A stretch of DNA of 64,000 bases from SLSG01 sp964477035 (GCA_964477035.1 CAYZCW010000011.1:30655-94654), one strand, 5' to 3'. Shown: positions 45,134 through 54,299, counted from the first letter of the stretch. Notes: generated by a model not told the origin, from the sequence alone. Translations and numbers: made by a program.

Positions 45134-45164
45134 ACGTAGTTTTACGTTATTTATTTTTTACGTT
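45134..45164. promoter_or_regulatory. Operator-like dyad and direct repeats upstream of the first arsenic operon
   Basis: ACGTA (45134-45138) and TACGT (45143-45147) form a dyad with a 4-base spacer. The 8-mer TTTACGTT occurs at 45141-45148 and again at 45157-45164, a 16-base period. It covers the -33 region 18 bases upstream of the -7 box, a suitable position for repression by ArsR. Confidence 0.5.
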
Positions 45165-45232
45165 CCGGCATCGGGCTTGTGCCGTCCGTGGCAACAACCG
45201 AAGGAGGGGCATGCCCGGCCCTAAACCGGGAG

Positions 45233-46552
45233 CTACAAAGATCCGAACACCCATCCTGCGATGGTCGACAGCACGACGACAATGGTGATGTAGACGATCG
45301 TTTTCCGGGTTCCCATCACCCCCCGGATCACCAGCATGTTCGGCAGGGAAAGGGAAGGTCCCGCCAGCAGCAGGGCGAGCGCCGGGCCCTTGCCCATGCC
45401 CGAGGCGAGCAAGCCCTGCAGGATCGGCACCTCCGTCAGGGTGGCAAAATACATGAAGGCCCCCACGATGGAGGCAAAGAAGTTCGAAGCGACCGAATTG
45501 CCCCCTACCAGCCAGGTGATCCATTCGTTGGGGATCACCCCCGGGATGGAGGCATCATCGTGGGTGGACCCCAGCAGGAAGCCGGCAATGACCACCCCGA
45601 TGGCCAGAAGGGGAACGATCTGCTTGGCAAATCCCCAGCTGGACAGGATCCATTCCCGGTTTTCCCCATGATCCGCCTTGTCCATCAGGGCGATGGAGCT
45701 TACTGCCGCAATGGCGACCACCATGCTCACCAGCGGGTTGCCGATGAGGAAGGCACTCAGGATGGTGATGGCAGCCCCCAACAGGACTTGCCAGCTTTTC
45801 AGCCGTAGGATGACGATCATGGAATATACCAGCGCCAGGCCGAAGACCCCGGTAATATACCACTTATTGGCCCAGATTAGGTACCACAGGCTGCTGGTAT
45901 CCCCTTCGGCCGGCCGGCCCCAGTTGGCAAAGACCAGGATCAGCACGAGGGTGAAGAAGTGCAGGGCGGTCTGCCACAAGGGCCTTGTCTCAGGCACTTC
46001 GGGAAATTCCAGTTGTTCCCTGGCTTTGGCACGTTCCTCCCTGCGGTATATCAGGGACATGATGGATCCGGTCAGGATGGCGAATACCACGGCCCCGATC
46101 ACGCGGGCCAGTCCCAGCTCAAAACCGAGGATCCGGGCGGTCAGGATGATGGCCAGGATGTTGATCGCGGGACCGGAATACAGGAAAGCCACGGCCGGCC
46201 CCAGTCCGGCACCCCTTTTGTGGATGCTGGAGAACAAGGGCAGTATGGTGCAGGAGCAAACGGCCAGGATCGTTCCCGATACCGAAGCCACGGTATAGGC
46301 GACCCATTTTTTCGCCCGGGCGCCAAAGTACTTGATGACCGAGGCCTGGCTGACAAACACCGAGATCACCCCGGCAATCAGGAAGGCAGGCAACAGGCAC
46401 AATATCACATGTTCCCTGGCATACCACCTGGACAAATCCAGGGTGGCGTCGATGGCTGTGAGAAAAACCGGACTCTCCGTGGGCAGGAAAAACACCCCGA
46501 GGAATACCACCACCATCAGCCCCAAAATCTTCAGTTCTTTCTTGATTTCCAT
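45233..46552 (-). CDS. ArsP/DUF318-type permease
   Basis: 439-residue polytopic protein of the PF03773 permease family, about ten helices. Two inverted halves are seen, the first with SGTILAVCSCTILPLFSSIH and GPAINILAII, the second with FMYFATLTEVPILQGLLASG and PSLSLPNMLVIRGVMG. Characterised ArsP members export trivalent organoarsenicals; others are linked to redox or metal efflux. The CSC Cys pair could bind a thiophilic ligand. Downstream of the second arsR gene by 61 bases and probably controlled by it. No small Cys-rich partner was found. Confidence 0.88.
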   Translation of the reverse strand: MEIKKELKILGLMVVVFLGVFFLPTESPVFLTAIDATLDLSRWYAREHVILCLLPAFLIAGVISVFVSQASVIKYFGARAKKWVAYTVASVSGTILAVCSCTILPLFSSIHKRGAGLGPAVAFLYSGPAINILAIILTARILGFELGLARVIGAVVFAILTGSIMSLIYRREERAKAREQLEFPEVPETRPLWQTALHFFTLVLILVFANWGRPAEGDTSSLWYLIWANKWYITGVFGLALVYSMIVILRLKSWQVLLGAAITILSAFLIGNPLVSMVVAIAAVSSIALMDKADHGENREWILSSWGFAKQIVPLLAIGVVIAGFLLGSTHDDASIPGVIPNEWITWLVGGNSVASNFFASIVGAFMYFATLTEVPILQGLLASGMGKGPALALLLAGPSLSLPNMLVIRGVMGTRKTIVYITIVVVLSTIAGWVFGSL

Positions 46553-46613
46553 TTAGAATAATAGATTTAACAAAACAAGCCCTCACTTACACTTCAGCAG
46601 TCCCCCTTCGCTT

Positions 46614-46916
46614 CTATTCCTCCAGCAAGAATGAAAAGGACCGCTTCAACCGGCCCCAGTTTTCCCGGTTCAGGCAATATTTGATGTAAGGAGCTTCCAC
46701 CTCTCCCTGAATCAGTCCGGCATGCTTGAGCTCCTTTAAATGCTGGGAGAGGGTCGACCGCCCGATGGGGATCTCCTCCACCAGGTCCCCGCTGTAACAG
46801 CAGGCCTGCATCCCGGACAGCTTTTTCAGGATATACGCCCGGGCGGGATGGCTCAGGGCCCTGGCCCAGGCCGCGACTTCAAGGACCTCCCGGTCAAATT
46901 CCTTTTTGTTTTCCAT
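46614..46916 (-). CDS. ArsR/SmtB-family repressor (second arsenic unit)
   Basis: 100 residues: WARALSHPARAYILKKLSG and IPIGRSTLSQHLKELKHAGL (helix-turn-helix), wing QGEVEAPYIKYCLN. Ligand candidates are Cys39-Cys40 (MQACCYSGD) and Cys81. This differs from the first ArsR. First gene of the unit with the ArsP-type permease. A perfect palindrome lies 10 bases upstream of the ATG and probably is its own operator. Confidence 0.94.
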   Translation of the reverse strand: MENKKEFDREVLEVAAWARALSHPARAYILKKLSGMQACCYSGDLVEEIPIGRSTLSQHLKELKHAGLIQGEVEAPYIKYCLNRENWGRLKRSFSFLLEE

Positions 46917-46925
46917 GACGTTTAT

Positions 46926-46941
46926 TTATTTCGCGAAATAA
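46926..46941. promoter_or_regulatory. 16-base perfect palindrome, likely ArsR operator
   Basis: TTATTTCGCGAAATAA, self-complementary over all 16 bases, 10 bases upstream of the second arsR start and overlapping its predicted -7 box. Position fits autorepression. Differs in sequence from the ACGTA dyad of the first unit. Confidence 0.65.
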
Positions 46942-46964
46942 CGAAATGTTATGGCAAAAAACAA
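46933..46964 (-). promoter_or_regulatory. Possible promoter of the second arsR unit
   Basis: Minus strand TTG (complement of 46962-46964), 21-base spacer, TATTTCGC (complement of 46933-46940; TA good, TTTG part poor). Spacing is ideal but the -7 match is weak because it lies inside the palindrome. Confidence 0.35.
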
Positions 46965-47034
46965 GTCAGGAACCGGAAATTTTTTATGGATGGGGGAAGG
47001 CATGGCCGCCGGGGCTGGATGGCAAGCGGTCTGA

Positions 47035-47748
47035 TCAGAAAGCCCCTGATGCGTCTTTCAGGAAGGCATCGATCAGCACAACCGCCCGAACCAACTCATA
47101 CTCATTCCGGACATTCAGCCGGTTCTGGCGCAGGATCGACCGCACTTCCCGGCGGTGATCGGGAAAGAGGTTCAGAAGGAAGCGCCGGTTGAGACGGGCA
47201 AGCACCACGGCCTCCCCCTCCCTGACAATGTAGTACACCGGCCTGGGCTCCAGGGTCAGCACCGGACGCAGGGCATTGTCCCTCAGCTCGGTGGTCTCCC
47301 CGGTCTGCTCCACCCTGCGGTGGACATACAGGCCGATATGGTTCATGAACAGGCGTTCGGCATAGATGGCGCGGGACTGCCTCCCGGGAGCGAATCGTTC
47401 GAACACCATGTGGCGGTCCGCCCGGGAATCGTACAGGCTGAACTCCCTGACCAGCTCCTCATCCACCCAGATGGTTCGCCGGGTCTCCGGATGCAGCCAG
47501 ACCAGGGCATCCCGGTAGCCGTTGTACCGCAGTTCCTGGTTGGGAACCACCTCTCCCGAGTAAAGCAGGACGTCCCCCCTGAGCCATTCCTCATGATGGT
47601 ACTGGCTGCCGGTGCTGCGCACGGCAAAATTGACAACGGCCCCCGACAACCTGGGATCGAAATCCGATCGGTCCGGGCCGGCGGCGGCGCCCCCCGCCAG
47701 GGGCAAAGCCATTAAAAGAACAAGGATGATGATAACGGTTCTGGACAT
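47035..47748 (-). CDS. Exported protein of unknown function, last gene of TonB/DUF4249 operon
   Basis: 237 residues from ATG 47748 (MSRTVIIILVLLMALPLAGG, signal ending GAAAG). No family recognised. The mature part is rich in charged and aromatic residues: SQYHHEEWLRGDVLLYSGEV, YRDALVWLHPETRRTIWVDE, ALRPVLTLEPRPVYYIVREG, then an Arg-rich C-terminus. The pattern of short beta-type segments suggests a soluble beta fold. It starts 7 bases after the preceding gene of the operon, so it is probably co-transcribed and may work with the receptor. Function unknown. Confidence 0.7.
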   Translation of the reverse strand: MSRTVIIILVLLMALPLAGGAAAGPDRSDFDPRLSGAVVNFAVRSTGSQYHHEEWLRGDVLLYSGEVVPNQELRYNGYRDALVWLHPETRRTIWVDEELVREFSLYDSRADRHMVFERFAPGRQSRAIYAERLFMNHIGLYVHRRVEQTGETTELRDNALRPVLTLEPRPVYYIVREGEAVVLARLNRRFLLNLFPDHRREVRSILRQNRLNVRNEYELVRAVVLIDAFLKDASGAF

Positions 47749-47755
47749 GGCGTGG

Positions 47756-49519
47756 CTATTGAATGTAAATGACTTCCCGGGCATATACCGGTATTCCGTC
47801 CGGGCGGAGACCGCGGACCGTAACGACATAGCGGCCGGACAGATCGCCCGAATAAAAGGGGACCTCCAGCACTTGCCCTCCCCGGATCTCCAGGGCTGGT
47901 TCCCACAGCAAGACCTGCCTCAGGTCCGGCTGTGCCGGCTGCCTGGCGGCGTTTTCTCCGTAAGAGGGTGAAATAGGTGCAGCCGGCCGGGCCGGTGCTT
48001 CCACCCGGGTACGCACATATTTTCCGTTTAAACCGTCCAGGTGCAGGCCGGGTTCCCGGGTGAATATCCCCACGATACCGGGGAAAAACTGCCCCCCGTG
48101 CATCCACTCCAGGTTGTGCACCTCGATCTTGAACAGCTCCCTGGATCCCAAGTCCATGTAGGGAGATGGATCCTCCGCCATGATGCCGTCCAGGAAAAAT
48201 ACGGGCTCGCCCTCGATAAAGTTGCCGGTGAGCCCGCTGATCAGGGTGTGCCGGCTGCCCCTTGCCGCCTGCCTGCTCCGCCAGGCCTGAATCACCTCCC
48301 GGGAAATTTCCCAGAGGTCGTCCATGGGCACGTAATGATCCGTATAATACACCAGATTTGACTTTCCGTAGATCAGGGGGGGCGGGCTTGTTCCCTCCTC
48401 CCCTTCCGCGGCCCCCTCCAGGTATTGGATGCCGTAGGCTTTTCTGGCCCGGAGGATATCCTGGCTCCTTCGGATCGCCTCATGCTTGTCCCACACCAGG
48501 CTCAGCGGCGGCGCTGCCGGAGGATCCTCAAAGCGGAACTTGTCGGACAGCGACAGGGAAGCCGGAGGCATGTCCCCGGTCCGGGCCACCGAGAGAAAGA
48601 TATCCTTCTCGTAGTAGAAGTCGTTGAGCACGAAATGAAAGCCCCCGTGCCGGTCGGCATCCGCGTAGATCATGTTGATCAGGGTGTCGGGGGTGTTCAG
48701 AACGACCCTCGCCCCCGGCAGGGGGTCCGTCCCCCCGGCATCCCTCACGAACCCGCTGATGATGGGGCCCCTGGTCTCCATATAATACGAGGGGGAGGCG
48801 GCATGGGAAGCGGCCTGTCCGGGGACCACCGGCTGCCAGGCGTCATCAGTCCATCCCTGCGGGTCATCAAAATAGGCTCCGGCCTCCGCCACACTCATGG
48901 AAACATGGACCGTTTCCCCGGCAGGCAAGGCAGACTCCAGTTGCAGCCTGACCAGCGACCTTTGGCCTGCCCGGGCGGGCATGGCGGTTATGGAGATGCC
49001 GGCCTGCCTGTTTTCTTCGTCGGATGACCCCCTGCCCTCCTCCCCGCCGGCAGGATTCCCCACGTAATCGCTGGACGGCCGCTGAATGGCCCCGAGGGTC
49101 TCATCAAACCGGTTGGCAATGAAAAGGCTCTTGCGGAAATAGGAGGATTCCCCCTGGTTGCGCATCCAGTTGGTAAACCCCACCAGCTCATAGAAGCCGG
49201 TCGAGAGGGTGTCGTGCAGGTAGATGGCCCCGTGGGAGCTGCCGTTATCCAGGCTGACAACCACCTTCTCCAGCAGGTCATCCGTGTTTCGAAGGGCCAG
49301 GTAGGCAAAGCGGCTCTTATGGGCGGGGTCCGGGGCCCCGGAAACCAGATAGAGGCTGAACAGCAGCTCCTCACCGGCAATATACACATCGCGGTCGGTA
49401 TGCAGCAGGATGTGCTCCCGGGTGCCCGGGTCGGACGGCACGACCTGGGCCGGGACATGGCTGCCCATCCACCCGGACAAGGCAAGCAACAAGGCAAACT
49501 GTAGAAAGAATCGTTTCAT
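47756..49519 (-). CDS. Large exported MG2/TonB-plug-like protein of the TonB/DUF4249 operon
   Basis: 587 residues, signal to about residue 25 (ending VPAQV). Resembles the Bacteroidota family with an N-terminal MG2-like (macroglobulin) domain: HILLHTDRDVYIAGEELLFS, then FAYLALRNTDDLLEKVVVSL and GFYELVGFTNWMRNQGESSY. A middle Ig-like or CarboxypepD-like domain follows (ISGFVRDAGGTDPLPGARVV), then a C-terminal plug-like segment with INMIY and GIFTREPGLHL. These proteins often sit beside TonB receptors and DUF4249 lipoproteins and may form part of a surface complex. A 46-base interval with a hairpin separates it from the DUF4249 gene. Confidence 0.8.
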   Translation of the reverse strand: MKRFFLQFALLLALSGWMGSHVPAQVVPSDPGTREHILLHTDRDVYIAGEELLFSLYLVSGAPDPAHKSRFAYLALRNTDDLLEKVVVSLDNGSSHGAIYLHDTLSTGFYELVGFTNWMRNQGESSYFRKSLFIANRFDETLGAIQRPSSDYVGNPAGGEEGRGSSDEENRQAGISITAMPARAGQRSLVRLQLESALPAGETVHVSMSVAEAGAYFDDPQGWTDDAWQPVVPGQAASHAASPSYYMETRGPIISGFVRDAGGTDPLPGARVVLNTPDTLINMIYADADRHGGFHFVLNDFYYEKDIFLSVARTGDMPPASLSLSDKFRFEDPPAAPPLSLVWDKHEAIRRSQDILRARKAYGIQYLEGAAEGEEGTSPPPLIYGKSNLVYYTDHYVPMDDLWEISREVIQAWRSRQAARGSRHTLISGLTGNFIEGEPVFFLDGIMAEDPSPYMDLGSRELFKIEVHNLEWMHGGQFFPGIVGIFTREPGLHLDGLNGKYVRTRVEAPARPAAPISPSYGENAARQPAQPDLRQVLLWEPALEIRGGQVLEVPFYSGDLSGRYVVTVRGLRPDGIPVYAREVIYIQ

Positions 49520-49542
49520 GGCAAGACAGTAACTTCATTTTT

Positions 49543-49562
49543 GAAAGGCCTCGGGGCCTTTC
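49543..49562. other. Perfect hairpin between DUF4249 and MG2-like genes
   Basis: GAAAGGCC (49543-49550), loop TCGG, GGCCTTTC (49555-49562): a perfect 8-base stem with a 4-base loop. On the transcribed minus strand it is followed by A, not T, so it is not a standard terminator. It may protect the upstream message or reduce downstream expression. Confidence 0.7.
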
Positions 49563-49565
49563 GGA

Positions 49566-50651
49566 TCAGAACAACCAGAAATCCGGGAAAAACTCCCTGA
49601 CACAACCCGTGACGGGCACCCGGTCGTAGGTCAGCGGCATGGCTGTCAGGCTGACGGTCTCCTCGACCTGGTTCATGCGCACCTGATAAGCCGCCCGTTC
49701 CAGGGTGGATGCCTCGAAAAACCCGAGAACCAGCTCATCCGGGTCGGTCAGGCAGCGGATGTTCGTGGGGAGCTGGGCCGCGATGGGATCGAAGATCTTT
49801 CCCTCGTCCCCCAGTTGGTCATACTTGGCGGTATAATAGTTGTGGCTGTCCTCGTTGAGGGAATAAAAATTATGGATGACCACCCGGGGCTGGTTGTAAT
49901 CCCGCCTGGGGAAGTTATAGAAATGCATCACATGCCCGTCCCGTGGCACAAAGGCGGTCTTAAGCCGGGTCACGGCCGGATCGGAAATGCTGCGGGCCAC
50001 CAGGTTGGTGATGTCGGTGCGGATCCAGCAGAAGTCGTAGGTGCCGGGCATGGTCACCCCTTCGTCCACGAGCTCCACCCACTGGATGTACAGCTTGGAG
50101 GAGAACCGGAAGCGGGGGGTCTGTTCCCGCATGTCTTCCAGGTCCAGGAACAGGTGGGCCCCCGGAAAAGTATGCTGGATCAGCCGTTCGGAAATGGCCG
50201 ATTCGGTATACTGGTAGTCAACACCATAGGCCCCCACCATGCGGTCCAGGTCCAGCGGTTCCACCATGAGCTGCGGCTCCGACTCGTATTCCCGCCCGTC
50301 TTCCAGCAGGATATGCAATCGATAGGTTTCTCCCACTTCGGCGGCGAAACGGTAAGGGGCCCTGTAGCGTCCGGGCAGGGTTTCCACCATCTCGTCTTGT
50401 ATGCCCCGGTCGTCCCTGAGGGTGACCACCGCCCCGGTGACCGGCAGCCGGTGCCGGGGTCCCCCGTAGGGCGATGCCCACGACAGCAGGACCGTGTGCA
50501 GGTCCCATTCATCATTGGTGACCAGGCCCTCGACCACCAGGATCTCTTCTTCCGACTCGTGCTCAAAAAGGTAAAGATCCTGGCATCCCTGAAGAACCAG
50601 GGCGCCCAGGGCAATCAAAAAGGCGTATTTCAGTGTGTTGAATCCGTTCAT
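49566..50651 (-). CDS. DUF4249 lipoprotein
   Basis: 361 residues with lipobox LQGC (Cys23). DUF4249 marks: EEEILVVEGLVTNDEWDLHT, then SPYGGPRHRLPVTGAVVTLR, a LLEDGREYESEPQLMVEPLD strand pair and a C-terminal ending in CVREFFPDFW. This family is restricted to Bacteroidota and nearly always pairs with a CarboxypepD-regulatory TonB receptor, probably as a surface or periplasmic accessory. Starts 5 bases after the receptor stop, so translation may be coupled. Confidence 0.92.
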   Translation of the reverse strand: MNGFNTLKYAFLIALGALVLQGCQDLYLFEHESEEEILVVEGLVTNDEWDLHTVLLSWASPYGGPRHRLPVTGAVVTLRDDRGIQDEMVETLPGRYRAPYRFAAEVGETYRLHILLEDGREYESEPQLMVEPLDLDRMVGAYGVDYQYTESAISERLIQHTFPGAHLFLDLEDMREQTPRFRFSSKLYIQWVELVDEGVTMPGTYDFCWIRTDITNLVARSISDPAVTRLKTAFVPRDGHVMHFYNFPRRDYNQPRVVIHNFYSLNEDSHNYYTAKYDQLGDEGKIFDPIAAQLPTNIRCLTDPDELVLGFFEASTLERAAYQVRMNQVEETVSLTAMPLTYDRVPVTGCVREFFPDFWLF

Positions 50652-50656
50652 GGCGT

Positions 50657-53368
50657 CTAGAAAGAAAAGTTATAGGTCACGGTCGGCAGCGGCCTGCCGA
50701 GAATGTACAGCTGGTAGAGATTGAAAGTCTCCAGGGGATCGAAGCTGCCGTGGTTTCTCTTGTAAAACACGGAATAGGGATTCTTCCGCCCGTACACATT
50801 CATGAGGGTCAGGCTCAGGCTGCCTTTGCCCCTTTCCCGGGTCCTGAGGTTCTCCCCGAGATTGATCGACAGGTCCAGACGGTGGTAATCCGGCAAACGG
50901 TATTTGTTTCTGTCGGAAAAGAAGACCACCAGGTCGCCGCCCTGCCAGTAGGTATATTCAGGCAGGGTAATGGGCCGGCCGGTACTGTAGGAGAACGTGG
51001 CCGATACCCGGATGCGGCGGGTCAGGTCGTAGCCGGCATTCACCACGAGGTTGTGCGGACGGTCATAATTGGACGGGAAATAGTTGTTCCGGTTGATCTG
51101 GTCGGCCGGCAGGACGGCATCGGTCCGGATCCGGGAAACGGAATAGGTGTAGGAGGTCCACCCGGTCAGACGGCCCGAATTCTTTTTCACGTACAGCTCT
51201 GCCCCATAGCCATAGCCTCCGGCATCCAGGATGTCGGTTTCCAGAAATTCGTTCATGACCACCTCCGCCCCGCTGCGGTATTCGATGATGTGGTCCATTT
51301 TTTTGTAATAGACTTCCAGGGAGGTTTCCAGGGTATTCTCCAGGAAGTTCCTGAAATAGCCCAGGGCCAGCTGGTCGCTTTTCAGGGGCCGGATGTGGGC
51401 GTCGCTGAGCTTCCAGATATCGGCCGGTGCCATGATGGCGGTGTTGGAGATCAGGTTTACATACTGGAAATTCCGGTTGTAGCTGGCCTTCCAGGAGCTG
51501 TTCTCCCTGAAACTGTACCGAAAGCCGATGCGGGGCTCCAGTCCGTGGTACCAGGCCATGACCTCTCCCTGCCCGTAGAACAGGGTATCGGTAATATGTT
51601 CCACCCGGCGGGGCATGCCGTCGGCATACTGGTGTGCCTTGCCCGGCCCCAGCTGCAGGTAGCGGGTATAACGCAGCCCCACCTCCAGGCTCATGTGGTC
51701 GGCCAGGGCAATATCATCCGACAAAAAAGCCGACAGTTCCAGTCCCTTTTCGGAATCAATGACCTGCGGCAGGGCGTGGGAATCCTCCCCCAGGGGACCG
51801 TAGTTGCCCGGTGCCACGTCATACTGAACGCCCTGTATGCCCGCCTCGATGGCATGCCGGGTCCCGCCATACCAGGAGAGGAAGTATTTGAGGGTCTTGT
51901 AGCGGACGGCGGAATCCATGAAATAGTTCAGCTGGGGCGCCACCGGGCTTTCTTCGGTGATGCGGTAGTCGTAATGGCTCAAGCCGGCGACCAGGGTGGA
52001 CGAAAGCCGGTTGCTGATTGCCGAATTCAACCTCATCGAGCCCAGGGTGTTGGCGTATTCATGGGTGGTCTCCCCCCCGAAGCCGAAGCGGTCGAAGCTG
52101 TGGTAGCCAAACAGGGTGAGGTGGTTTTTCGGGGTGATGGCGACGTTCAGGGTGCCGGTCAGGTCATGGAAATTGGCCCGGCTGTTCATCAGGTCCTCGC
52201 TGGGGGCGTTGCGCATCAGGACGTTGGAATATGTGGCCCGCCCCCCCAGGAAGAGGGTCACCCGGTCCCTGATGAGGGGTGTCTCCAGCATGGCGCGGCT
52301 GTTCAGCACCCCGATCCCGCCCATGACGGCGGTATGCTCCTGGTCCAGGTTGTTTTTAAGCCGGACGTCCATGACCGAGGAGGCCCTCTCCCCGAACCGG
52401 GCCGGGATGCCGGCCTTCATCAGGGTGACGTTGGATACCAGGTCCGGGTTCACCACGGAGATCAACCCCAGCAGGTGGGAGGAGTTGAACAGGGGCACGT
52501 GCTCCAGGAGGATCAGGTTCTGGTCGGCGCTGCCCCCCCTCACATGGAAGCCCGTGCCGAACTCGCCCACCGTCTGCACCCCGGGCAGCAGGGTGATGCT
52601 CCTCACGATGTCCCGCTCACCAAAAGTGGCTGGGAGTTCCGCAATGGCTTTTGAATCGATGTTGATCATGCTCATCTGGGTCCGGCTGATATTCTCCTCG
52701 GCCCGGCGGGCCGAGACGGTGACCTCTCCCAGCAGGACACTGCTTTCAAACATCTGAAACACGATCTCCCCGTCGCTGTAAAGGCGCAGGGGCTGGTGCA
52801 GGACTTCATAGCCCACATAGGAAAGGCGCAGGCGGAGGTCGCCCGTTGGCAGCTCAATGGAGAACCTGCCACGCATGTCTGAAGAGGCCCCTTTGCCGGT
52901 GGCCGGATCGAAAATCACGGCCCCGGGAAGCGTTTCCCCGGTCTTGCCGCATACGATGGTCCCTGAAAGGGTCGCCCGGGAGAACCGGCCAAACTGGTTG
53001 GGGTCCCCGGCCACCGGCATGTCGGGCTCCGCCATGCCGCTGCGGTAATCACGCCCTTCGGAAGGCACGAACAGGATGTGGTCATCCACAAACAGGGGGG
53101 TCAGGTTGAGTTCCTGCCCGATGGCCTGGAGGGCTTCATTGAATGGCAGTTCCAGGAGGTGGCGCGACAGGGTCGCCTCCTCCAACCACCCGGGATGATA
53201 AAAGATATGAACCTGGTGCCGCTCCTGCAACCCCCTGAGCAAATCCGCTGCCGGCTGGGTGCCGGCCCCGGGGGGCTGATGGGCAGATGGGAAGGACAGG
53301 GCCGGGCTGGAAAAGAAGGCGGATAGTGCCAGTGCCAGCAAGAAAAAGGAGAACCTGGAGGTATTCAT
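50657..53368 (-). CDS. TonB-dependent outer-membrane receptor with STN and CarboxypepD-regulatory-like domains
   Basis: 903 residues. Signal peptide to about 26, STN-type secretin/TonB N-terminal domain (44-103), CarboxypepD_reg-like domain (133-215; ATLSGTIVCGKTGETLPGAV), plug domain (238-340; LPATFGERDIVRSITLLPGV, then FHVRGGSADQNLILL), and a 22-strand-type barrel ending in the classical terminal Phe (TYNFSF). The STN domain often couples receptors to a FecR-type sigma/anti-sigma system, but no such genes are in the window. First gene of a four-gene operon. Substrate unknown; no SusD is present, so it is not a standard polysaccharide locus. Confidence 0.95.
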   Translation of the reverse strand: MNTSRFSFFLLALALSAFFSSPALSFPSAHQPPGAGTQPAADLLRGLQERHQVHIFYHPGWLEEATLSRHLLELPFNEALQAIGQELNLTPLFVDDHILFVPSEGRDYRSGMAEPDMPVAGDPNQFGRFSRATLSGTIVCGKTGETLPGAVIFDPATGKGASSDMRGRFSIELPTGDLRLRLSYVGYEVLHQPLRLYSDGEIVFQMFESSVLLGEVTVSARRAEENISRTQMSMINIDSKAIAELPATFGERDIVRSITLLPGVQTVGEFGTGFHVRGGSADQNLILLEHVPLFNSSHLLGLISVVNPDLVSNVTLMKAGIPARFGERASSVMDVRLKNNLDQEHTAVMGGIGVLNSRAMLETPLIRDRVTLFLGGRATYSNVLMRNAPSEDLMNSRANFHDLTGTLNVAITPKNHLTLFGYHSFDRFGFGGETTHEYANTLGSMRLNSAISNRLSSTLVAGLSHYDYRITEESPVAPQLNYFMDSAVRYKTLKYFLSWYGGTRHAIEAGIQGVQYDVAPGNYGPLGEDSHALPQVIDSEKGLELSAFLSDDIALADHMSLEVGLRYTRYLQLGPGKAHQYADGMPRRVEHITDTLFYGQGEVMAWYHGLEPRIGFRYSFRENSSWKASYNRNFQYVNLISNTAIMAPADIWKLSDAHIRPLKSDQLALGYFRNFLENTLETSLEVYYKKMDHIIEYRSGAEVVMNEFLETDILDAGGYGYGAELYVKKNSGRLTGWTSYTYSVSRIRTDAVLPADQINRNNYFPSNYDRPHNLVVNAGYDLTRRIRVSATFSYSTGRPITLPEYTYWQGGDLVVFFSDRNKYRLPDYHRLDLSINLGENLRTRERGKGSLSLTLMNVYGRKNPYSVFYKRNHGSFDPLETFNLYQLYILGRPLPTVTYNFSF

Positions 53369-53653
53369 GAAAGCTGCAAAAATAAATTATCCCACCCGGT
53401 TTTCATTCCGGTCATCCGGAGAATTCGGGAGAAATGGAGATGGTTCATATCAGGAAGACTAGGAGGCATTTCCCGGGCGTAAAAATCATCATTTATATTG
53501 ACATTTTGACCATGCTTTTTGGTCTGCCCGCCTATTGTGCATTTTTTTATACAAAAGCAGGTGTATTTTATGCCTAATGGAATAACCCTATCCCCGGACA
53601 TGCCTGAAAATACAACAAGCATGGCCTGACCAATGGCCTAAAGGTTTGTTTTT

Positions 53654-54169
53654 TCAAGCAAAATCCGTGCCTGATTCCTTCACCATCCGACGAACCGCAT
53701 GCCTGATGCCCGGGGACAGGGTCTCCAGGTAGTGTTCCTGCAGGAAAAAACGGAGGTCGTTTTGCAGGTCCGGGTATTTGCCGGCGATCCGAAGGACCAT
53801 TTTCAGGGCTGTGTATCTCACGGAAGGCGCTGCATGGATCCTTTCCCAAAGGGTCATGCACAGGTCAAACACCCTGCCTTCCAAACCCTCATCCAGTTCC
53901 ATCAGCAGCAGGACCTTGACCAGTTCCCGCTGGTGGCCGTCCCTTTTGCCCTCCACGGCTGCCACCAGGGCCGGCAGGTGCCTGTGCATGCGCGGATCAT
54001 TCTCCTGAAGGCAGCTCCAGAGCAGCCAGGCAGCCCGCCAGGAAAGGGGCTGCCTGTCTCCGAGGGCCAATTCAATGACCTGGTCGAACTTTTCGGGGTG
54101 GGCCTCCATCCAGGCGATCATCTCCGCTTTGCGGAAAGCCATCAATACCTGTTGAAGGGAGGTTTCCAT
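53654..54169 (-). CDS. HEAT/armadillo-repeat-like small protein
   Basis: 171 residues from ATG 54169 (METSLQQVLMAFRKAEMIAW). All-helical with hydrophobic repeats such as LALGDRQPLSWRAAWLLWSC, ELVKVLLLMELDEGLEGRVF and SVRYTALKMVLRIAGKYPDL that resemble HEAT-like adaptor repeats. No catalytic motif. A cytoplasmic protein-binding role is likely. Divergent from the GNAT gene. The 285 bases before its stop (53369-53653) include the TonB receptor leader and AT-rich sequence without a clear gene. Confidence 0.72.
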   Translation of the reverse strand: METSLQQVLMAFRKAEMIAWMEAHPEKFDQVIELALGDRQPLSWRAAWLLWSCLQENDPRMHRHLPALVAAVEGKRDGHQRELVKVLLLMELDEGLEGRVFDLCMTLWERIHAAPSVRYTALKMVLRIAGKYPDLQNDLRFFLQEHYLETLSPGIRHAVRRMVKESGTDFA

Positions 54170-54299
54170 ACCCGGTGATTCTGTGCTGCCCTCACCAGCC
54201 GCATCCAAGGCGGTCGGCCAGGCAAGGCAACAACAAACTTACAGAAAATTATCTGGCAAAATTCTTTATATTCACCGGAAATTTGACCCGTTCCGCATC

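Noticed and set aside
50750..52654. 634-codon plus-strand open frame opposite the TonB receptor
   Set aside because: Shadow frame; composition dominated by Gly, Val, His and Gln, no signal peptide or motif.
53365..53622. 85-codon minus-strand frame upstream of the TonB receptor
   Set aside because: Overlaps the receptor start and the AT-rich leader; no signal, domain or start context. Better read as the leader region.
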